Positions 6,953 to 15,923 of a DNA stretch of 27,910 nucleotides are shown here, in pieces. The notes under the pieces were generated by a model. It saw nothing but the letters and a program-made list of their open reading frames with translations. It was not told the DNA's origin and did no database searches. The first letter of the stretch is position 1. The number at the start of each line of letters is the position of its first letter. The stretch is from an uncultured Bacilli bacterium (lineage in GTDB: Bacteria; Bacillota_I; Bacilli_A; RF39; UBA660), in contig CAKPCU010000015.1 of assembly GCA_934148015.1 (NCBI GenBank), forward strand, positions 1 to 27,910. The letters run 5' to 3'. The position numbers and the translations under genes were made by a program.

Positions 6953-7882
6953 TTACTTCCTTAATGTATTTAAATATAATTCATATAATTGTCTATGTTT
7001 CTTTACTATTACTTGTAAAAGTATACCAGTTATACATAATAATAATGAAACAAGAAGTGCTATTCCTGAGACTATTAAAGTAGGAAATCTTGGAACTAAT
7101 CCCGTTTTAAAATACTCTGTTACAACAGGAACTCCTAATATAAGTGATATTATCATGCACAATATACTAAGTATATTAAAGAATGCTGCTGGTTTATATT
7201 CTTTAAATAAAGTAGCTATTGTTTTTAGTACCTTAAATCCATCTGAATAAGTATTTAATTTAGATACAGAGCCTTCTGGTCTATCTTTATAATTAACCGG
7301 GATTTCTACTAGTTTAAAGTTCTTATCAACTGCATGAATAGTCATTTCAGTTTCTATTTCAAATCCTTTTGATAATACTGGAAAACCTTTAACAAATTCA
7401 TAAGAAAATGCTCTATAACCAGTCATAATGTCTTTAACATTATTCTTAAATAATTTATTAATTAAGAATCTAACCATTTTATTTCCTAGATTATGAAATG
7501 GTCTTTTGTTTTCAGTAAAATAAGTACTAGATAATCTATCTCCTATTACCATATCAGCCTTTCCATTTAATACTATATCGCACATCTCTTTTGCATTTTC
7601 AGCTGGATATGTATCATCACCATCAATCATAAGGTAACAATCAGCATCTATATCCCTAAACATACTTCTTATTACGTTACCTTTTCCTTGACGATATTCA
7701 TATTTTACAATAGCACCTGCTTTTTCTGCAATTTTATCTGTACCATCAGTAGAATTATTGTCATAAACATATATATCTGCTTCTGGTAAAACTTTTTTAT
7801 AATCTTTTATTACTTTTGCAACTGTTTTAGATTCATTATAACAAGGAATTAAAACAGCTATATTTTTACTATCTTTTTTCAA
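6953..7882 (-). CDS. family 2 glycosyltransferase, polyprenyl-phosphate sugar synthase type, two C-terminal helices
   Basis: This is a DPM1/GtrB-like enzyme expected to move a sugar from a nucleotide sugar onto undecaprenyl phosphate at the inner membrane face. The GT-A fold begins at about residue 8 with VLIPCYNE, has YDNNSTDGT at about 40-48 and the metal-binding DGDDTYP at about 87-93. Two membrane helices lie in the C-terminal 75 residues. I start at the TTG at 7880-7882 (309 aa) because AGAGGTGAT precedes it by four bases. It pairs with gtrA (3-nt gap) behind a strong promoter. A close paralogue at 15924-16836 on the same strand is broken. That comparison shows this copy is intact, including a four-residue AENA stretch that the dead copy lacks. 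Confidence 0.88.
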   Translation of the reverse strand: MKKDSKNIAVLIPCYNESKTVAKVIKDYKKVLPEADIYVYDNNSTDGTDKIAEKAGAIVKYEYRQGKGNVIRSMFRDIDADCYLMIDGDDTYPAENAKEMCDIVLNGKADMVIGDRLSSTYFTENKRPFHNLGNKMVRFLINKLFKNNVKDIMTGYRAFSYEFVKGFPVLSKGFEIETEMTIHAVDKNFKLVEIPVNYKDRPEGSVSKLNTYSDGFKVLKTIATLFKEYKPAAFFNILSILCMIISLILGVPVVTEYFKTGLVPRFPTLIVSGIALLVSLLLCITGILLQVIVKKHRQLYELYLNTLRK

Positions 7883-7886
7883 CAAA

Positions 7887-7895
7887 ATCACCTCT
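7887..7895 (-). promoter_or_regulatory. ribosome binding site deciding a TTG start (GT2 gene)
   Basis: AGAGGTGAT is followed after four bases by TTG (7880-7882). The in-frame GTG at 7889-7891 lies inside the site and cannot be the start. Confidence 0.6.
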
Positions 7896-7905
7896 TGACT
7901 AAATA

Positions 7906-7933
7906 ATTATACCATTTATTAAAAATTATGCAA
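7906..7933 (-). promoter_or_regulatory. strong sigma-A promoter of the GT2-gtrA operon
   Basis: TTGCAT (7928-7933) and a perfect TATAAT (7906-7911) are 16 nt apart, with TGG before the -10 (extended -10). It lies in the 78-nt gap between the GH25 stop and the GT2 start. Confidence 0.75.
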
Positions 7934-7960
7934 AATGAAACAACTGATTTTTTGCCAATC

Positions 7961-10417
7961 CTAATATAAATAATTTAAATCTACATATCCTCTTATTCCA
8001 TCAATAGTTCCAGAAGATGTATATTGCCATAAAGAATGAGGTCCCTTATATCCACACTCTGATACATCGTAGTGAGCAATCCAATCAGATTCACCTCTAG
8101 CATAATTTCCAAATCTATTATTAACAAAGTTTAAATTTGCATAAATCTTAACTTTGTATTTACTACCTACATAAGAACTTACCGTATTTATATAAGTACT
8201 TGCTATATTATCATAATCAGTTTTTGATAACGTATTAGACGTATTATCAGCACTTAAATACCAATCTTCTAAATCATAATAAATTCCGAGTGTAGGATTT
8301 AAATTATATTTATTTATTATACTTTTCGTGAAGTTAGCTTCTATGTTTGCTCCACCTTTAGTATTTGCATAACTAAATATATAAATACCATATGGAATAC
8401 CTAAATGCTTAACTTCTTTTATGTACTCATTTAACCTTTCATCTTCAGTATTCCAATATCCTATTCTTAGTATAACCCCATAAATGCCACTTTTTGCAAC
8501 TTTATTCCAATCAATTTGACCTTGGTGATAGCTTACATCTATTACTTTTGTTTTTTCTTCGGTTTTAACAAACTTAAATTTCTGGGCCTTAGATTCATTT
8601 TTTTCATACATCCATACATTAGCACCATTAGAAGCAGAACCGTTAGCTACATCTAAATATAATCCATTACAATTTGAAATTATATAAAAGTAGCCATTCC
8701 CTGCATCTTTTATTACCCATTGCTGTGCTAAAGAATTATTATTATCATAAATTTGGACATTAGTTCCATTTGCTGTTCCAGCTGATGCAACATCAAAACT
8801 CTTAGTTAAATCTAACATACTACTTATTTTATAGTAGCCATTATCTAAATAAGTTACTTCAAATTTTTGAGCATTAGAACCATTAGATTTATATAATTGA
8901 ACGTTAGTACCATTAGAACTAAATCCATTATATAAATCTAAAACCATATTATTATCTAATTCGCTCACAATTCTATAAAGGCCGTTTAAAATAACTTTAG
9001 ATAAAGTACCTTGTGCAGTTTTTATAAAATTAAATTTTTGAGCTTTTGTTCCGTTTCCTTCAAAAGTTCCTATATTAGTACCATTAACTAAAGAAGCTAA
9101 ATATAAATCTAAATAAAAACCATTTTGATTAATTATATAATAATTATTATCATAAGTTTTTTTGATAATCCAATTTTGATTATTATTTCCATTACAAGTT
9201 GCTATTTGCACATTTGTACCACTATTTTCCACTTCTAAACAATAATTTTCATTTTTATTACTAATTATTTTATAATATCCATTATTTTGATATTTTATAT
9301 ACCATTTTTGAGCTAATGATGAATTAATATCATATATTTGAACATTTGCATTTTGAGCAATCATACCATTTGCAATATCTAAAACTTTATTATTATTTAA
9401 TGAAGAACCAATAAAATAATAACCATCATTAATAGTTTTACTGCCCACCTCTTTAACTTCATTAAATTTAAATTTTTGAGCTTTTGTTCCATTCGATTCA
9501 TATAACTGAATTTTCGTACCATTAATAGTCGAAGCGTTATAAACATCTAAACTCAAATTATTACATAACGATATTATACTATAATAACCATTTCCTACAT
9601 CTTTTATTATCCACTTTTGAGCATCTGATTTATTATAACTAAAGATTTGTAAATTAGTTCCATTTGTTTTACCAGCGTTGTATACATCTATAGAATAATT
9701 AATATCTAAATAAGCTTTTATAGAATAAGTTCCATCACCTAAATAATTTACAAACCACTTTTGAGCGTCAGTTAAATTTGTATCATATAGCTGTATACCA
9801 TTGTAATTACTTATAATTCCATTTCTTATATCTAAAGATTTGTTTTCATTAAGAGCTGATGATATGGTATAAATTCCATCTTCTATTGATTTTTCGCCAA
9901 TTGAAACTTGATCAAATCTAAATTTTTGGGCTAACGAACCATTATAAGAATATAATTGTACATTTGAACCATTTACTGCTACTCCATTTGAAACATCAAT
10001 ACAAAAATTTTCATCAGTTGAAAAAATAGTAAAATAACCATCTCCAGCATCTTTTATTATCCATTTTTGAGCATTCGAATTATTAGAACTATACAATTGA
10101 ATATTAGATAAGTTTTTAAATATTCCACCACTTATATCTATTGAATAATTATTACTTGAAAAAGGAGAAATTTGATAAGTTCCATCTTCTAAATAAGTTA
10201 TTTTAAATTTTTGCGCTTCTGAAAAATTAGATTTATACAATTGAATATTACTTCCATTTGAAACTATTTCTTGATTTATATCAAAAACATACTCTTTATT
10301 TATCGCACTAGATATAGTATATACCCCATCTTCTAGTGTTTTATTAGAAGCTGAAATTTTCGTTGCAAAAAGCAAAAAGCAAAAAATAAATATTAAAAAT
10401 AATTTTAAATTTTTCAT
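7961..10417 (-). CDS. secreted GH25 lysozyme with four N-terminal ricin-type beta-trefoil domains
   Basis: A predicted exported muramidase of 818 aa. I start at the ATG at 10415-10417, which has GGGAG just upstream, rather than at an ATG nine codons earlier. Signal peptide about 1-24 (ends ISAS). Twelve ricin subunits of about 45-50 residues follow, each closing on a QxW-like motif (AQKF, AQKW, AQQW or NQNW). They fall into four trefoils of three: about 29-170, 179-320, 330-467 and 478-617, each opening with an NG/DG-[VIYL]-Y motif and closing with AQKF.F. The GH25 domain occupies 624-818, with Asp627 in VIDVSYHQG, the catalytic Asp715 and Glu717 in YYDLEDW, and the usual C-terminal WQY...DLNY. 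There is no LPxTG signal or membrane anchor. The trefoils probably bind wall or surface glycan. It appears monocistronic; promoter elements are weak (TATACT and TATAAT about 25-35 nt upstream). Possible roles are wall remodelling or killing of competitors. Confidence 0.92.
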   Translation of the reverse strand: MKNLKLFLIFIFCFLLFATKISASNKTLEDGVYTISSAINKEYVFDINQEIVSNGSNIQLYKSNFSEAQKFKITYLEDGTYQISPFSSNNYSIDISGGIFKNLSNIQLYSSNNSNAQKWIIKDAGDGYFTIFSTDENFCIDVSNGVAVNGSNVQLYSYNGSLAQKFRFDQVSIGEKSIEDGIYTISSALNENKSLDIRNGIISNYNGIQLYDTNLTDAQKWFVNYLGDGTYSIKAYLDINYSIDVYNAGKTNGTNLQIFSYNKSDAQKWIIKDVGNGYYSIISLCNNLSLDVYNASTINGTKIQLYESNGTKAQKFKFNEVKEVGSKTINDGYYFIGSSLNNNKVLDIANGMIAQNANVQIYDINSSLAQKWYIKYQNNGYYKIISNKNENYCLEVENSGTNVQIATCNGNNNQNWIIKKTYDNNYYIINQNGFYLDLYLASLVNGTNIGTFEGNGTKAQKFNFIKTAQGTLSKVILNGLYRIVSELDNNMVLDLYNGFSSNGTNVQLYKSNGSNAQKFEVTYLDNGYYKISSMLDLTKSFDVASAGTANGTNVQIYDNNNSLAQQWVIKDAGNGYFYIISNCNGLYLDVANGSASNGANVWMYEKNESKAQKFKFVKTEEKTKVIDVSYHQGQIDWNKVAKSGIYGVILRIGYWNTEDERLNEYIKEVKHLGIPYGIYIFSYANTKGGANIEANFTKSIINKYNLNPTLGIYYDLEDWYLSADNTSNTLSKTDYDNIASTYINTVSSYVGSKYKVKIYANLNFVNNRFGNYARGESDWIAHYDVSECGYKGPHSLWQYTSSGTIDGIRGYVDLNYLY
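8560..10330 (-). repeat. coding tandem repeat: twelve ricin-B subunits in four sets of three
   Basis: The sequence encoding residues of about 29-617 of the lysozyme repeats a module of roughly 140-150 nt. Recurrent DNA words such as AAATTTTTGAGC on the plus strand mark each AQKF/AQKW motif. Modules have diverged, so the repeat is clearer in protein than in DNA. Confidence 0.8.
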
Positions 10418-10495
10418 TTTTATCTCCCTATAATAGTATATCATTATAAAAAGAAATTTAAAAGTTATTTTTTTATATTAGTAGCTTTATGAAAT

Positions 10496-10523
10496 TAAAA
10501 AAAAAGAATTTTGAATAAATTCT
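10496..10523 (-). terminator. intrinsic terminator after gtrB
   Basis: AGAATTT and AAATTCT form a 7-bp stem (10505-10511 with 10517-10523) around a 5-nt loop, followed on the minus strand by a run of about nine Ts. It begins a few bases after the stop of the gtrB-like gene. Confidence 0.75.
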
Positions 10524-10529
10524 CCTTTT

Positions 10530-11480
10530 TTATTTTTTATTATAGTTATCTTTTTCTGTTTCTTTTACTATATAAATTGGTCTTCTTTTAGTTTCTAGAT
10601 AATTTTTTGCTAAATATTCTCCCATTATTCCCATACATAATAATTGCACTCCACCAACAAACAATATAATACAAATTGTTGATGGCCATCCACTAACTGG
10701 ATCTCCAAATATTAAAGCTCTTACAAATACAAATATTATTGCTAAAAATGAAATAGCACACATTATCAAGCCTAGCAAAGTGGCTAATGTTAAAGGAGCA
10801 GTAGTAAAAGCAACTATTCCTTCAATAGCGTATTTAAATAGCTTCCAAAATGACCATTTAGTTTCTCCTGCTACTCTTTCCACATTTTCATATTCTAACC
10901 ATTTTGTTTCAAAGCCAACAAAACTAAATAACCCTTTAGAATATCTATTATATTCTTTTAATGAAATAATTGAATCAACAACTTGTCTAGTCATTAATCT
11001 ATAATCACGAGCTCCATCAACCATTTCAACTTTAGACATTTTATTTATAATTTTATAAAAACATCTTGCGAAAAAACTTCTAATAGGAGGCTCTCCTTTT
11101 CTAGTTACTCTTCTTGTTCCAACAGAATCATATCCATCATTTTTTATTAAATCAAACATCTCTGGGAGTAAAGTTGGGGGATCCTGCAAATCAGCGTCCA
11201 TTAAAGTAACATAGTCGCCTGTGGAATTTTTAAGTCCAGCATACATAGCTGCCTCTTTTCCAAAATTTCTAGAAAAAGATATATATCTTACTCTTTTATC
11301 CTTTTTTGCTAATGATCTTAAAATTTCTAGAGTTTTATCCTTTGAACCATCATTAACAAACAAAAATTCAAAATCTACCTTTTTATTCATTTTTTTTGCA
11401 ACTTTTACTATTTCTTCATAAAATAGTGGTAATGCTTCTTCTTCGTTATAACATGATACTATTACTGAAATCTTCTCCAT
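10530..11480 (-). CDS. gtrB: GtrB-like undecaprenyl-phosphate glycosyltransferase (family 2)
   Basis: It probably makes an undecaprenyl-phosphate-linked sugar (glucose in the best-studied GtrB/YfdH proteins) for use outside the membrane. The 316-aa product has VIVSCYNEE at about 6-14, VNDGSKDKT at 42-50 and DADLQDPP at 95-102. The GT domain ends before two membrane helices (about 228-255 and 263-290), and the C-terminus has the family motif GEYLAKNYLETKRRP. The ATG has AGGAG upstream. It follows the GtrII-like gene with an 8-nt gap; the two look like donor-maker and transferase of one side-chain system. The GtrA-type flippase is in a separate operon at 6512-6949. Glucose specificity is inference. 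Confidence 0.9.
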   Translation of the reverse strand: MEKISVIVSCYNEEEALPLFYEEIVKVAKKMNKKVDFEFLFVNDGSKDKTLEILRSLAKKDKRVRYISFSRNFGKEAAMYAGLKNSTGDYVTLMDADLQDPPTLLPEMFDLIKNDGYDSVGTRRVTRKGEPPIRSFFARCFYKIINKMSKVEMVDGARDYRLMTRQVVDSIISLKEYNRYSKGLFSFVGFETKWLEYENVERVAGETKWSFWKLFKYAIEGIVAFTTAPLTLATLLGLIMCAISFLAIIFVFVRALIFGDPVSGWPSTICIILFVGGVQLLCMGIMGEYLAKNYLETKRRPIYIVKETEKDNYNKK

Positions 11481-11488
11481 ACTTTCTC

Positions 11489-13021
11489 CTATAATTCTTT
11501 AGATAATCTTATAATTATTTTATCATCAATATTAATTATACTATCACTAGATGGCATAGGTTCTATGTCATTATCTAATACATACTTCTTAGCCCAATCA
11601 AATTCTTTTGTTGTTGGTTTATCATAATAATACCCTAAAGTAGCAAATAAAGCTTTTGCCCTTTGGGTTACACCATAATCATATTCATAGTCAAATTCAA
11701 AGAATGACTTACCTATAACTTCTCCTTTTAGGTAATTATTAACAGCTTTTGCTTCATTTTTTCCAACAAATATTAATTTATATTTTTTGTTACTATCATA
11801 CCATTCTTTTTGTTCTATCATACTTTGTATTTTATTAGCATATAAAACATCATTTTGATATCTTACATTATCAGAATAAAATAGTTTAGAAGTGATAATA
11901 GATTGATTATAAGCCACACCTAAAGATAATACTATTATAAATATTGATAGAATTTTACGAGTTTTTTTATTATTAAGAACTATAGCAAATACTAAAAATA
12001 TAAAACCAATTGCAAATGAATAATTAAATTGTGTCCTTTTTAATTGATCAACCCCAGTTATCATCATTATGAAAAATGGAGATAACAATAGACCTATACT
12101 ACTTATTATAATACCTGCATTATTTTTCTTCTTAAAGAATAAATAAACATTAACAATAATAATCATTGCTATAGCAATTAAATAACTTACATTATAAAAA
12201 ACTGTTTCACATTTTAAAACACTAACTATAACATAATATATATTTCTAAAACAAATTAAACCACTATCTTGCCATCCAGAATTAAGATATGTGTTTCCAT
12301 CACTCAATATCTTTGAAATTAATAAATATAATACAGCATTTATTCCAAAAATTATTATCCTTTTAATCAAATACTTCCATGATGAGTCCTCATCACTAAT
12401 ACATTTTAAAATATAGCATGCAACAACGCTTAAAATATATAATGGAATTATTGATTGATAAGTACCAAATGCAATGGTAGATAAAATTAAACTTGATATT
12501 ATCAATATATACTTATTTTTTATATTACTTTCATTATCAGATTTAAATAATAATATTAATGAAGTAGCAACAAAACAAATGGCTAGTGAAACCGATGCAT
12601 TTTGATTAATAAAATTATATTGCTCTGCAAAAATAGGACTTGTTATAAATATTATAGGAAATATAAATTGATATTTTAAATATTTTTCCTTATATTTATT
12701 ACCTATACTTAAGTAAAATAAATAACAATATAAAATAGAATATACAAATATAAATAGTACAGTTAAAAAATTAGCATGAGGAATAATAAGAGGTCCAATT
12801 TTTAATATCTTATTCAAGAGTACTAATCCCCATCTTTCAAGATTTAACCACCAATCAAAAGAATGAGTATATTCTTGTATATATAATTCTGTATCAATAG
12901 AGAAACTATCACTAATTAATCTTGCCCAATAAGTTAATAACAAAAATACAGCAACGATTATTATAGTCTTATATGATTTTTTTAAATAATATTTAAAACT
13001 GTTTTTATTATCATCTTTCAT
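11489..13021 (-). CDS. GtrII-like polytopic glycosyltransferase
   Basis: A membrane protein of 510 aa with about ten to eleven hydrophobic segments. A large extracytoplasmic loop after helix 1 carries SIDTELYI and the WWLNLERWG motif typical of GtrII-type glucosyltransferases, and a soluble C-terminal tail of about 120 residues follows. In GtrABC systems this component takes the sugar from undecaprenyl phosphate and attaches it to the surface polymer. I use the ATG at 13019-13021: GGAG lies 7 nt before it, while the GTG three codons earlier abuts the same GGAG. It lies directly upstream of gtrB, behind its own extended -10 promoter. Acceptor polymer and linkage cannot be read from sequence. 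A different GT-C family protein is the main alternative. Confidence 0.75.
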   Translation of the reverse strand: MKDDNKNSFKYYLKKSYKTIIIVAVFLLLTYWARLISDSFSIDTELYIQEYTHSFDWWLNLERWGLVLLNKILKIGPLIIPHANFLTVLFIFVYSILYCYLFYLSIGNKYKEKYLKYQFIFPIIFITSPIFAEQYNFINQNASVSLAICFVATSLILLFKSDNESNIKNKYILIISSLILSTIAFGTYQSIIPLYILSVVACYILKCISDEDSSWKYLIKRIIIFGINAVLYLLISKILSDGNTYLNSGWQDSGLICFRNIYYVIVSVLKCETVFYNVSYLIAIAMIIIVNVYLFFKKKNNAGIIISSIGLLLSPFFIMMITGVDQLKRTQFNYSFAIGFIFLVFAIVLNNKKTRKILSIFIIVLSLGVAYNQSIITSKLFYSDNVRYQNDVLYANKIQSMIEQKEWYDSNKKYKLIFVGKNEAKAVNNYLKGEVIGKSFFEFDYEYDYGVTQRAKALFATLGYYYDKPTTKEFDWAKKYVLDNDIEPMPSSDSIINIDDKIIIRLSKEL

Positions 13022-13061
13022 TTTTTTCACTCCTTTTTTTATTTTTTACTTAGCCATTTTA

Positions 13062-13090
13062 ATTTTATCATATTTTTATATTAAAGTAAA
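13062..13090 (-). promoter_or_regulatory. sigma-A promoter of the gtrII-gtrB operon
   Basis: TTTACT (13085-13090) and TAAAAT (13062-13067) are 17 nt apart, with TGA directly before the -10 (extended -10). It lies about 40 nt upstream of the GtrII-like start. Confidence 0.55.
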
Positions 13091-13135
13091 TTTATTTGGT
13101 ATTGAAATATTATAAATTAGCAATTTCAAATATAT

Positions 13136-14095
13136 CTATTCACCAATAAATATTTTTAATTTTATTTTTCTTAATAACTCAGTTATCAAAAATGCTAAGC
13201 TTCCAAATATAACAAAATTTATAAATACAACTATTAATGGATTAGCATTCGCAAAATAACTATATGTAATATAGACAAGGGGTGAATGAAACAAATATAT
13301 TCCAAAACTATTCTTAGAAATACTTGATATATACTTGTTTGTTTTATTTGGAACTATTATATACAATGATAAAATAATTATCATAGTTATAATATAATTC
13401 AAATATAAATTATTTATAAATATAGGAATAAACATTAAAAATACCAACAATAAAGAAATTATTTTTTTATTTATATTCATTATATAATCTTCATATTTAA
13501 ATAAACAAAAACCAAAATAAAAATATATAGAATAAAAAAGCGCACTTGAAATGTAAATATTAGTATTTAAATTATTACTTATTATTGAAATAAGTAATAA
13601 TAAAATAAAAATCAATAAATCTTCAAAAAAACTTCTTTTCTTTAAAAATAAACATAAAAAATACATAATTAAAAAAATCAAAAATAAAGTAGGCAAATAC
13701 CATAAATGTCCAGCATCTTTACCAGTTAAAACTAATTTTAAAATTTCAAACATACCAATATCATTATAATTTGAATAATTAATTATTTTTTTCATAGGAA
13801 TCATCCAAAATATAGCAGTAAAGATAAAAGGTAAAATCAGTCGATTAAATTTCAACTTTAAAAAGTTTAAAAAATTATTATCTTTACTTATTGTTTTATA
13901 AAATAAATATCCAGATAAAGAAAAGAAAATTGGCATCTGAACAACATTAATAATTTGTTTTAAAATTTCAAACAAATAAACTTTATTAACAGTGTTATAC
14001 ATTCCCCATGAAGGAGAATATAAAATAATACTATGTCCAAAAACTACAATAATAATTGCTATGGCTCTTATGTTTACAATTTTTAAATTTTTCAT
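13136..14095 (-). CDS. acyltransferase 3 family membrane protein (putative surface-glycan O-acyltransferase)
   Basis: Members of this family move acetyl or other acyl groups across the membrane onto sugars of capsules, teichoic acids or peptidoglycan. The 319-aa protein opens with the family signature: Arg9 in IRAIAIIIVV, then the conserved His in VFGHS (His21). After that come FSLSGYLFYK, LWYLPTLF and a late SFGIYLFHSP, all typical of this family. About ten hydrophobic helices fill the chain and no SGNH domain follows, so it is the short form. The ATG is preceded by AAGGGT, with GGAGGG further up. It seems to be transcribed alone from A/T-rich -10 elements in the 68-nt gap upstream. Its neighbours suggest an exported polysaccharide as acceptor. 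Confidence 0.85.
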   Translation of the reverse strand: MKNLKIVNIRAIAIIIVVFGHSIILYSPSWGMYNTVNKVYLFEILKQIINVVQMPIFFSLSGYLFYKTISKDNNFLNFLKLKFNRLILPFIFTAIFWMIPMKKIINYSNYNDIGMFEILKLVLTGKDAGHLWYLPTLFLIFLIMYFLCLFLKKRSFFEDLLIFILLLLISIISNNLNTNIYISSALFYSIYFYFGFCLFKYEDYIMNINKKIISLLLVFLMFIPIFINNLYLNYIITMIIILSLYIIVPNKTNKYISSISKNSFGIYLFHSPLVYITYSYFANANPLIVVFINFVIFGSLAFLITELLRKIKLKIFIGE

Positions 14096-14122
14096 ACCCT
14101 TAATTTCCCTCCACTTTATTTA

Positions 14123-14162
14123 ATTATAATAAAATTATATAATAAATAACTTTTTTCAACAA
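14123..14162 (-). promoter_or_regulatory. candidate promoter(s) of the acyltransferase gene
   Basis: Two perfect TATAAT boxes occur on the minus strand (14123-14128 and 14134-14139). TTGTTG (14157-14162) lies 17 nt before the second one. The -35 falls in the loop and 3' arm of the preceding hairpin, so read-through and initiation may compete. Confidence 0.35.
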
Positions 14163-14172
14163 GTTATTTATT
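14141..14172 (-). terminator. 12-bp hairpin at the end of the wzm-wzt glycan operon
   Basis: AATAAATAACTT (14141-14152) pairs perfectly with AAGTTATTTATT (14161-14172) around an 8-nt loop and includes the stop codon of the DUF6020-like gene. The downstream minus strand is T-rich (ATAATTTTATT) but lacks a clean T-run, so termination may be partial. Confidence 0.55.
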
Positions 14173-15921
14173 ATTCTTACTTTCACTTATAAAAGGAAGT
14201 GCTAATAAAAAAGGAAGTGTTGTAAATAAACAAAATATATATCTTGTCTCATTATAAACTGGAGTGGCTATCATTATCGTAAACCAAACACCTAAAACTG
14301 GAATATAACTATAAATAGATTTTAGATCTCTTCTTTTATACATTATATATAAACAAGTTATTAAAACCCATAAATATGTTCCTATACTCCAAGTCAATGA
14401 AATTATTGGAATATTTTCATCTACCATTTTTGATACATAATTTTGAATTAATTCACTTGATTGCGGTTTAGTTTTTAATCCTAAATCATTCTCTATTATA
14501 GTATTTTCATAAGCTCTATCAATAATATTAGGATACCAATACCCTAATGTACTTATAGAATAAGATTCAATTGCTATAGTAGGATACTTAGAAACCAATT
14601 TTACCCATAATTTTAAATAACTAAACTTATTTTCATCAAAATACTCTGAATTATAGTTTTCATTAAACTTTATATCATCAAAAGCTTTTGGATTATATAT
14701 TTCTTTCATTATATTAACATCTAATAAATTATTAATAGTATTTCTTTCTTCATTTGTAAATATAACATCTTTATAAGCCATGCGACCAATTTGTTGCATG
14801 GGAATAGCTATATACTCAGCTGAAGCACTCTTTCTTATAGAAAAATAATTGAATATAGGACCCTTAACAACATAATAAGTTCCAATAACAATTATAAACA
14901 TTACAATCAATTTTTTATAATTACCTTTTAAAAATAATAAAGAGAAAAATATTAATATAAAATACATATAAATAGCATTATTCCTAAAGAACACTGTTAA
15001 TAGAGAGGCTATTACGAATCTTATGCATGTTTTTATTGAAATTTTGTTTCTTTCTTCATACATTCTATAACATTCAATAGTTAACCATAATGCAAATGCA
15101 CCAAATAAAACATCTTTCCACATGACAACACTATAATAACCAAAAATAGGTATAATCATATAAAATAAAAGTATTCCAAATAATAATTTTAAATTGATAT
15201 TTTTCTTATATAAAAATGTAATAGAGTAAGAAAATAAAAGGGATAATACCAACATCTGAAGAATGCTATATGTAGCAACAACAACTGTTAAATTATGAAA
15301 CAAGGAGTTCCCAATAAGATAACTTAATCTTATAAATAATATATGAAAGACAGGATGATGATCAGATGTTATTACACCCTCTATAGCTCTATTAAGTTCT
15401 CCTATTGAATCACTTGATAATGTCCCAGGAAATAGAGAAAGAAAATAAGATAAATAAGAAATAAATATTAATATAGTGCATAAACAAAAAATTAATTTTG
15501 GGTTAATTTTTTTATTAATTTTGCTATCTGCATTAACTTCACAGATCCTAGGAACTATCATGTTAAGAACAGTATATATAAGTAAAAAATTGCCAATTAA
15601 AGAAAATAAAGATTTAAATTTAATTAGTTCTAATACAATACTTATATTTTTAGAATCAATATATTTAAAAGATAAATCACCTAAAATCAATAAAAAGCTA
15701 AATAATAACGAAATAAAAACAATACCAATATATTGCTTATTAAATTTACAAAATTTTCTATAAAGCATTATAAAAATTATTAATATAAACAATGATATTA
15801 TATTATAGCTTGGTAATATATCTTGATTATGTAATGCTATAAAACTTATTAAAGAAAAAACAAATGACATAAAATCACTGTTTAAAATTTTATATATAGT
15901 TTCTTTTTTAGTTTCTTTCAT
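14164..15921 (-). CDS. large polytopic membrane protein, DUF6020/GT-C-like
   Basis: A 585-aa membrane protein with about 12-14 hydrophobic segments. The first long extracytoplasmic loop holds PGTLSSDSIGEL and, slightly later, TSDHHPVFH. This SD...DHHP arrangement is what I associate with DUF6020-type membrane proteins of surface-glycan clusters and with GT-C lipid-linked sugar transferases, where acidic residues of the first loop are catalytic. A large soluble loop (about 355-470) follows before the last helices. It is the last gene of the wzm operon, 2 nt after the broken GT2 gene, with GGGTGG before the ATG. It could use a sugar-phosphate-undecaprenol donor made by the GT2 enzymes. The reaction itself is inference. 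Confidence 0.65.
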   Translation of the reverse strand: MKETKKETIYKILNSDFMSFVFSLISFIALHNQDILPSYNIISLFILIIFIMLYRKFCKFNKQYIGIVFISLLFSFLLILGDLSFKYIDSKNISIVLELIKFKSLFSLIGNFLLIYTVLNMIVPRICEVNADSKINKKINPKLIFCLCTILIFISYLSYFLSLFPGTLSSDSIGELNRAIEGVITSDHHPVFHILFIRLSYLIGNSLFHNLTVVVATYSILQMLVLSLLFSYSITFLYKKNINLKLLFGILLFYMIIPIFGYYSVVMWKDVLFGAFALWLTIECYRMYEERNKISIKTCIRFVIASLLTVFFRNNAIYMYFILIFFSLLFLKGNYKKLIVMFIIVIGTYYVVKGPIFNYFSIRKSASAEYIAIPMQQIGRMAYKDVIFTNEERNTINNLLDVNIMKEIYNPKAFDDIKFNENYNSEYFDENKFSYLKLWVKLVSKYPTIAIESYSISTLGYWYPNIIDRAYENTIIENDLGLKTKPQSSELIQNYVSKMVDENIPIISLTWSIGTYLWVLITCLYIMYKRRDLKSIYSYIPVLGVWFTIMIATPVYNETRYIFCLFTTLPFLLALPFISESKNNK

Positions 15922-15923
15922 TA

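Noticed and set aside
8560..10330. Regular repeats as a possible CRISPR array
   Set aside because: The repeats are diverged, continuous, and encode ricin subunits in one long open frame; there are no unique spacers.
13102..13129. Inverted repeat TTGAAAT...ATTTCAA after the acyltransferase gene as a terminator
   Set aside because: No T-run follows on the minus strand and the 14-nt loop is long; it could be chance in AT-rich DNA.
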